Origin: CAUYUA01 sp963575675
GTDB taxonomy: Bacteria > Pseudomonadota > Alphaproteobacteria > Azospirillales > Azospirillaceae
NCBI GenBank assembly: GCA_963575675.1
Contig: CAUYUA010000251.1
Location: forward strand, 1 to 19,053
Length of the DNA stretch: 19,053 nucleotides
Direction: 5' to 3'
The notes below the pieces were generated by a model that was given only the letters and a program-made list of their open reading frames with translations, made no database searches and was not told where the DNA came from. This document shows, in pieces, positions 15,452 to 19,053 of this stretch (the stretch's first letter is position 1; the number at the start of each line of letters is the position of its first letter). A program made the position numbers and the translations under genes.

Positions 15452-15516
15452 CCGCAATTTCGAATGACTTCGTTTTAGGCGTCATTTCAGATGGGATATA
15501 AAGATTCAGATGGGCT

Positions 15517-16503
15517 CTAAAGATAAGGATCAAGGGTCGCCATGTAGTTCTGGACATAGAGACGAATGCCTTCCTCCAAAGATGTGAACGGCTTTTTGTA
15601 GCCCGCCGTTCGCAGACGATTGATGTTCGCCTGAGTGTAGTATTGGTATTTGTCTCTCAAGTCCTCCGGCATATCGACATAGACAATGTTCGAAGTTAGT
15701 CCGGCCGCTCCGAATGTCGCCAGAGCCAATGACTTAAAGCTTCTGGCTTCCCCGGTTCCGATGTTGAAGACTCCATTGACAAAACGGCAATTGTACAGCC
15801 ACAACATGACGTCGACGCAATCACCCACCCACACGAAGTCTCGAAGTTGTCCGCCGTCTTCATAATCCGGTCGATGAGAGCGGAACAGTCGCGCAGGTTC
15901 TCCCATGATAATTTGCGGATATAATTTCGACGCCACGCTGGCTTGTTCGCCCTTATGGTATTCATTGGGGCCATAAACGTTGAAGAACTTCAGCCCAACC
16001 CATTGCGGCGGCAGACGATCTTCCTCATACACCAACCGCGCGACGCGCCGATCAAACAGATGCTTGCTCCAACCATAAGGGTTGAGCGGCCGCAACCGCG
16101 CCAGCGCCTCGATGGAGGACTCATCGTCAAATCCGGCGGAGCCATCGCCATAAGTCGCCGCCGAGGATGCGTAGATCAAACGCACTCCTGCGCGAGTACA
16201 CCAACGCAGGATATCCAAAGACAGCGTGATGTTGTTGGCGATAATTCGATCGACGTCGGTTTCGGTGGTGGTTGAGATGGCGCCCATATGGTAGATGATT
16301 TCAATGTCGGCGCGGTAGTCGTTCAGGAATTCGAACAAGCGTTCGGGAGGTATGATCGCCGCCAGCTCGCGCCGAGCGACGTTGCGCCATTTGTCTTCGG
16401 AGCCGAGACGGTCGCAAACCACGATATCGGTTAGCCCACGCGCTTCCAACCCAGCAACCAGATTCGACCCGATGAAACCTGCGCCTCCGGTGACGATGAT
16501 CAT
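15517..16503 (-). CDS. hldD: ADP-L-glycero-D-manno-heptose 6-epimerase
   Basis: HldD makes ADP-L-glycero-D-manno-heptose, the donor for the LPS inner core, by epimerisation at C6 with bound NADP. The 328-residue protein belongs to the extended short-chain dehydrogenase family. It has the Rossmann loop GGAGFIG (6-12), the YASSAATYGDG strand (111-121), the catalytic Y143 and K147 in YGWSK, and the HldD-specific FNVYGPNEYHKGEQASV with a second catalytic-type lysine at 184. RDFVWVGDCVDV is also typical. The frame extends to 16605, but that part holds the likely promoter and lacks family sequence, so ATG 16503 is chosen; GGGAG lies 11 bases upstream. Confidence 0.95.
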   Translation of the reverse strand: MIIVTGGAGFIGSNLVAGLEARGLTDIVVCDRLGSEDKWRNVARRELAAIIPPERLFEFLNDYRADIEIIYHMGAISTTTETDVDRIIANNITLSLDILRWCTRAGVRLIYASSAATYGDGSAGFDDESSIEALARLRPLNPYGWSKHLFDRRVARLVYEEDRLPPQWVGLKFFNVYGPNEYHKGEQASVASKLYPQIIMGEPARLFRSHRPDYEDGGQLRDFVWVGDCVDVMLWLYNCRFVNGVFNIGTGEARSFKSLALATFGAAGLTSNIVYVDMPEDLRDKYQYYTQANINRLRTAGYKKPFTSLEEGIRLYVQNYMATLDPYL

Positions 16504-16546
16504 GACGCTTTTAGCTCCCGACTGACGGCGATGTGTTGACGCTCTC

Positions 16547-16576
16547 CTTATAGGCCGGATTGTCGACCTGTCGCAA
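16547..16576 (-). promoter_or_regulatory. Candidate hldD promoter
   Basis: On the minus strand TTGCGA (16576-16571), an 18-base spacer and TATAAG (16552-16547) resemble sigma70 hexamers at 4 and 5 of 6 positions. Transcription would start near 16540, about 37 bases before the chosen ATG, which supports that start. Confidence 0.45.
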
Positions 16577-16625
16577 GTCGTCGTCAACGCTTGTTCTGTT
16601 ATCAACGCCTATTGAGCGCATTGGC

Positions 16626-16673
16626 GATGTGTTGGTAATCCGATGTGTCGGTAATCCGATGTGTTGGTGATGC
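16626..16673. repeat. Three tandem 16-bp repeats in the hldD / O-antigen ligase divergent region
   Basis: GATGTGTTGGTAATCC (16626-16641), GATGTGTCGGTAATCC (16642-16657) and GATGTGTTGGTGATGC (16658-16673) follow one another without gaps. A further GCGATGTGTTGACG occurs near 16528-16541. They lie upstream of the hldD promoter candidate and could be slippage products or tandem operator sites. Confidence 0.8.
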
Positions 16674-16696
16674 ATTGAATGGCGTTAAAAAATTAA

Positions 16697-16764
16697 GGGG
16701 TCTGTGTTTTCAGTCGCTTTCCCCTTATGATCCTCCGCGACCAGGAACACAATCCCTGACCCCC
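16697..16764. repeat. Palindromic repeat element, deleted copy 3
   Basis: The right arm (from about 16716) matches the arms of the other copies, with GCGACCAGGAACACAATCCC then TGACCCC. The left arm is reduced to GGGGTCTGTGTT. The centre is missing, leaving 68 bases. It ends 22 bases before the start of the membrane protein gene, so it may lie in that gene's 5' leader. Confidence 0.75.
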
Positions 16765-16786
16765 TTTAACTTTTTTCAGAAATTTG

Positions 16787-18031
16787 ATGTTTGACGGCGC
16801 GTTTCAATCCCTGTGTCTACTCTTCGCTCTGGCTTTGTACGGCGGCTTCAGCGCGCCTGCGCCTTCCGACATCGGACCAACAGAAATCGCCATCGCCGCT
16901 TTTTTAACCTTCGCCGTCGGTCCTCGCGCTTTCATTGCTCTTCTCTCCGGAGCCCTCCTACACGCAAGCCCTCCGTTTCTCTGGGAGAGTATCGGTTGCC
17001 TCAGTTTCCACATTCTGCTTTGGTTGCCGTTGCTCCGAGGCGTTGCAATGCATGGAGACCTCAACGCCATATTTCGTGATCTTGCGCCTTTACTGTATCT
17101 CTTTCTGCCTTTGTTGCTCGGACGTCGGCTCACGTCTTCGAACGTTCTCTCGATTCTCGCTGCGGGAATGACGATCGCCGGAATCGCCTTCACCCTGCGT
17201 TGGTGGAGCGAAGCTCCATGGGCTCTTTGGGCGCTGGGGCGGCGCCCACTCAACGATGGAACGCAATATCTTTTAAACGATCCGTCCGTGCTGTTCATCG
17301 CCGTCTGGTTGCCGTGTTGGGGTTGGGAGCGTTTGTTCTTTGCGCCCACAAAAGAAAATACGCATACATATTCCTATTTCCGTAATATTCTGCGCGGATT
17401 GTTTGGATTATCAATGATTGCTCTGGGGGGCTTGAGCATTCTAGCGCTAACCGGAGCCGTTCATCGAACTGCGATGATTTTAGGCGGCGCGTCTTGCATT
17501 CTATACTTGGCGCGCGTAGGACGTCGCGCGCCGTTGTTGACCTTGGGCGCTGTGGGCGCCGTGTTGATTTTAGAGCAGATCGCGCCGGGACAGCCTCTTT
17601 TGGGAGCGTTGCAACACGCGGCGGATAAAACCGAGCTGGTCGGGTGGAACGCGCGAACAGCGGAAATTGAAGCGGTTCTCGCATGCGTGACGGCAGATCC
17701 GATATCGTTTATAATTGGAGAGGGATGGGGAGCTTTAATTGCAAACCCTGCCGTTGGAGAGTGGCGAGTCGGATACACACATAGTTTCTTCAGTTATTTA
17801 CTGTTCAAGACGGGGATCGTCGGCGCGCTTGCGACAGCGGTATGGGTTGCAACGCTCGTTCCTGTCGTCTTTAGAATGTTTCAGAGAGAGTTCTTATTGA
17901 GCCTCGCATTGACGCCTCCGTTATTGATGGGAATGTTTTTGCACACAAGCTTTAAGTATTTGAGCTTCGGGGTTGTTTTACTGATGATTGTCTTGATCGG
18001 TCGAGAAGGCCAAGCCTCGTATAGAAATTAA
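16787..18031 (+). CDS. O-antigen ligase/polymerase-like membrane protein (WaaL/Wzy type)
   Basis: This 414-residue protein is almost wholly hydrophobic, with about ten to twelve membrane segments and one larger loop before the C-terminal helices. That loop and the next helix read GEGWGALIANPAVGEWRVGY then THSFFSYLLFKTGIVGAL. This fits the Wzy_C/O-antigen ligase pattern, in which a conserved histidine precedes a Yxxxx(L/F)xxxGxxG helix. Such proteins join or polymerise undecaprenyl-linked glycans at the periplasmic side of the inner membrane. A TTG directly precedes the ATG at 16787; neither has a clear ribosome binding site. The divergent hldD and downstream uppP support an envelope role. Ligase and polymerase cannot be told apart from sequence alone. 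Confidence 0.7.
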   Translation: MFDGAFQSLCLLFALALYGGFSAPAPSDIGPTEIAIAAFLTFAVGPRAFIALLSGALLHASPPFLWESIGCLSFHILLWLPLLRGVAMHGDLNAIFRDLAPLLYLFLPLLLGRRLTSSNVLSILAAGMTIAGIAFTLRWWSEAPWALWALGRRPLNDGTQYLLNDPSVLFIAVWLPCWGWERLFFAPTKENTHTYSYFRNILRGLFGLSMIALGGLSILALTGAVHRTAMILGGASCILYLARVGRRAPLLTLGAVGAVLILEQIAPGQPLLGALQHAADKTELVGWNARTAEIEAVLACVTADPISFIIGEGWGALIANPAVGEWRVGYTHSFFSYLLFKTGIVGALATAVWVATLVPVVFRMFQREFLLSLALTPPLLMGMFLHTSFKYLSFGVVLLMIVLIGREGQASYRN

Positions 18032-18101
18032 ATCAGAAGAGTTCAAGGTCGTTTGTTGGTGTTTTAATAAAAAACAATTAAAATGCTTTTCCAGATTTCA
18101 T

Positions 18102-18130
18102 TTGATTACAAGACGCTCTCAAGGCATAAG
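18102..18130 (+). promoter_or_regulatory. Weak promoter candidate for uppP
   Basis: TTGATT (18102-18107), a 17-base spacer and CATAAG (18125-18130) each match 4 of 6 sigma70 positions. It lies 44 bases before the uppP start. Confidence 0.25.
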
Positions 18131-18174
18131 CGTTATAGTGGCAAGACCATCCTCTTTGAACGAGCGCATCTCAA

Positions 18175-18975
18175 ATGTTGAATGATCCGTATATCCAAGC
18201 CGCCTTTTTGGGACTTATTGAGGGCCTCACCGAATTTTTGCCGGTTTCGTCGACCGGCCACCTGATTTTATTCGGAGACATGCTCCAGTTTGTCAGCCCC
18301 GCAGGCAAGAGTTTCGAGGTTATTATTCAGCTTGGAGCCATCCTTGCGGTGTGCGTCACTTACTTCGGTCGGTTGTGGAGGGTTTTAATCGCTCTTCCAA
18401 CCAGCAAGGAAGCGCGACACTTTGCTGTTGTTGTGTTTGTCGGATTTTTACCCGCAATGATTGTCGGCGCTTTGGCTCATAGTTTCATCAAGTCGGTGTT
18501 GTTTTCGCCTCTTGTGGTGTCGGTGGCCCTGACGCTTGGCGGCGTCGTGATTCTCGTGATCGAGGGCATGTTTCCGGAGCCGGAATACATGGAGGTTGAG
18601 CAACTTCCGACTTCTTTGGCGATAAAAATCGGTTTCTTTCAATGTGTGGCGATGATTCCCGGCGTGTCTCGATCCGGCGCGACGATCATTGGGGCGTTGT
18701 TGATGCGCGTTGAACGACGTGCCGCCGCAGAGTATTCGTTTTTTTTAGCGATTCCCACTATGTTCGGCGCTACGGCATATGAACTTTATAAGGGTTGGAG
18801 TTCTATGTCGTCGCAAGGAAGTGTTTTGATTATGATTGGTTTTGTTGTGGCTTTTGTTTCGGCGATTCTGGTGGTGCGAACGATGATTGGGTTCATCACT
18901 CGCTATGGTTTTACGCCGTTTGGTTGGTATCGTATTGTGCTGGGGTCTTCGATGTTGGCGTATCTCTATCTGTAG
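18175..18975 (+). CDS. uppP: Undecaprenyl-diphosphatase UppP (BacA)
   Basis: UppP removes a phosphate from undecaprenyl diphosphate, recycling the lipid carrier of peptidoglycan and O-antigen synthesis; extra copies give bacitracin resistance. The 266-residue membrane protein has the family catalytic pattern. E16 and E20 lie in EGLTEFLPVSSTGH with H29, and R166 in PGVSRSGAT. The C-terminal half carries EYSFFLAIPTMFGA and ITRYGFTPFGWYRIVLG. Eight membrane segments are expected. The length matches the family. The ATG at 18175 has only a weak ribosome binding site (GAGCG). It is 143 bases after the O-antigen ligase-like gene, whose reaction releases the substrate of UppP. Confidence 0.97.
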   Translation: MLNDPYIQAAFLGLIEGLTEFLPVSSTGHLILFGDMLQFVSPAGKSFEVIIQLGAILAVCVTYFGRLWRVLIALPTSKEARHFAVVVFVGFLPAMIVGALAHSFIKSVLFSPLVVSVALTLGGVVILVIEGMFPEPEYMEVEQLPTSLAIKIGFFQCVAMIPGVSRSGATIIGALLMRVERRAAAEYSFFLAIPTMFGATAYELYKGWSSMSSQGSVLIMIGFVVAFVSAILVVRTMIGFITRYGFTPFGWYRIVLGSSMLAYLYL

Positions 18976-18997
18976 AGTCTTTTGAATAAAAACTGAA

Positions 18998-19053
18998 GGG
19001 GTCCAGGGACTGTGTTCCTGGTCGCAGGGGATCATAAGGGGGGAGCGAAAGCC
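18998..19053. repeat. Palindromic repeat element, copy 4 (cut by window edge)
   Basis: It begins GGGGTCCAGGGACTGTGTTC and continues to the window end. Over about 54 bases it differs at a single base from the reverse complement of the right arm of copy 1, so these two are recent relatives. It begins 22 bases after the uppP stop. Confidence 0.8.

Overview
The window looks like chromosomal DNA of a Gram-negative bacterium of alphaproteobacterial type. The reasons are an F0 ATP synthase cluster with paired b and b' subunits and no F1 genes beside it, and genes for lipoprotein maturation (lgt), LPS heptose synthesis (hldD), an O-antigen ligase/polymerase-like protein and undecaprenyl-diphosphate recycling (uppP). 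A Rhodospirillales-like host is a guess; no rRNA or tRNA gene is present to settle it.

Left part (1-4760), defence: a full-length type I-E-like cas3 on the minus strand is divergent from a 20-repeat CRISPR array on the plus strand (3357-4544). A well-formed sigma70-type promoter lies directly against the first repeat. No Cascade, cas1 or cas2 gene lies in the window, and the 323 bases downstream of cas3 hold no recognisable gene. Between the array end and the atp genes is a remnant of the 5' end of a group II intron on the minus strand. It starts one base after the T-run of the atp terminator, which is the site preference of class C introns.

Middle part (4759-8003), energy: F0 genes on the minus strand in the order atpE, (424-base AT-rich gap), atpI, atpB, atpF' (b'), atpF (b). 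atpE lies upstream of atpI instead of between atpB and atpF'. Several starts are set by ribosome binding sites rather than by the longest frame, notably a TTG start for atpB.

Right-centre (8652-14420): an XdhC-family gene on the plus strand converges on a divergent chemosensory pair on the minus strand, a protein with three CheW-like domains followed by a CheA-like kinase. The kinase is split between two frames; two separate -1 shifts in short A-runs would restore one protein of about 838 residues.

Right end (14467-18975), envelope: hldD and lgt on the minus strand upstream of the chemosensory pair, and divergently an O-antigen ligase-like membrane protein and uppP on the plus strand.

A family of palindromic repeat elements runs through the right half, with ends of the type GGGTCCAGGGACTGTGTTC and its complement. 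There are two long copies (9764-9950, 12581-12800), one internally deleted copy (16697-16764) and one cut by the window edge (18998-19053). All are intergenic, none encodes a protein, and no transposase is visible. They look like a MITE-type or REP-like family and are, with the split CheA and the intron remnant, the least ordinary features here.
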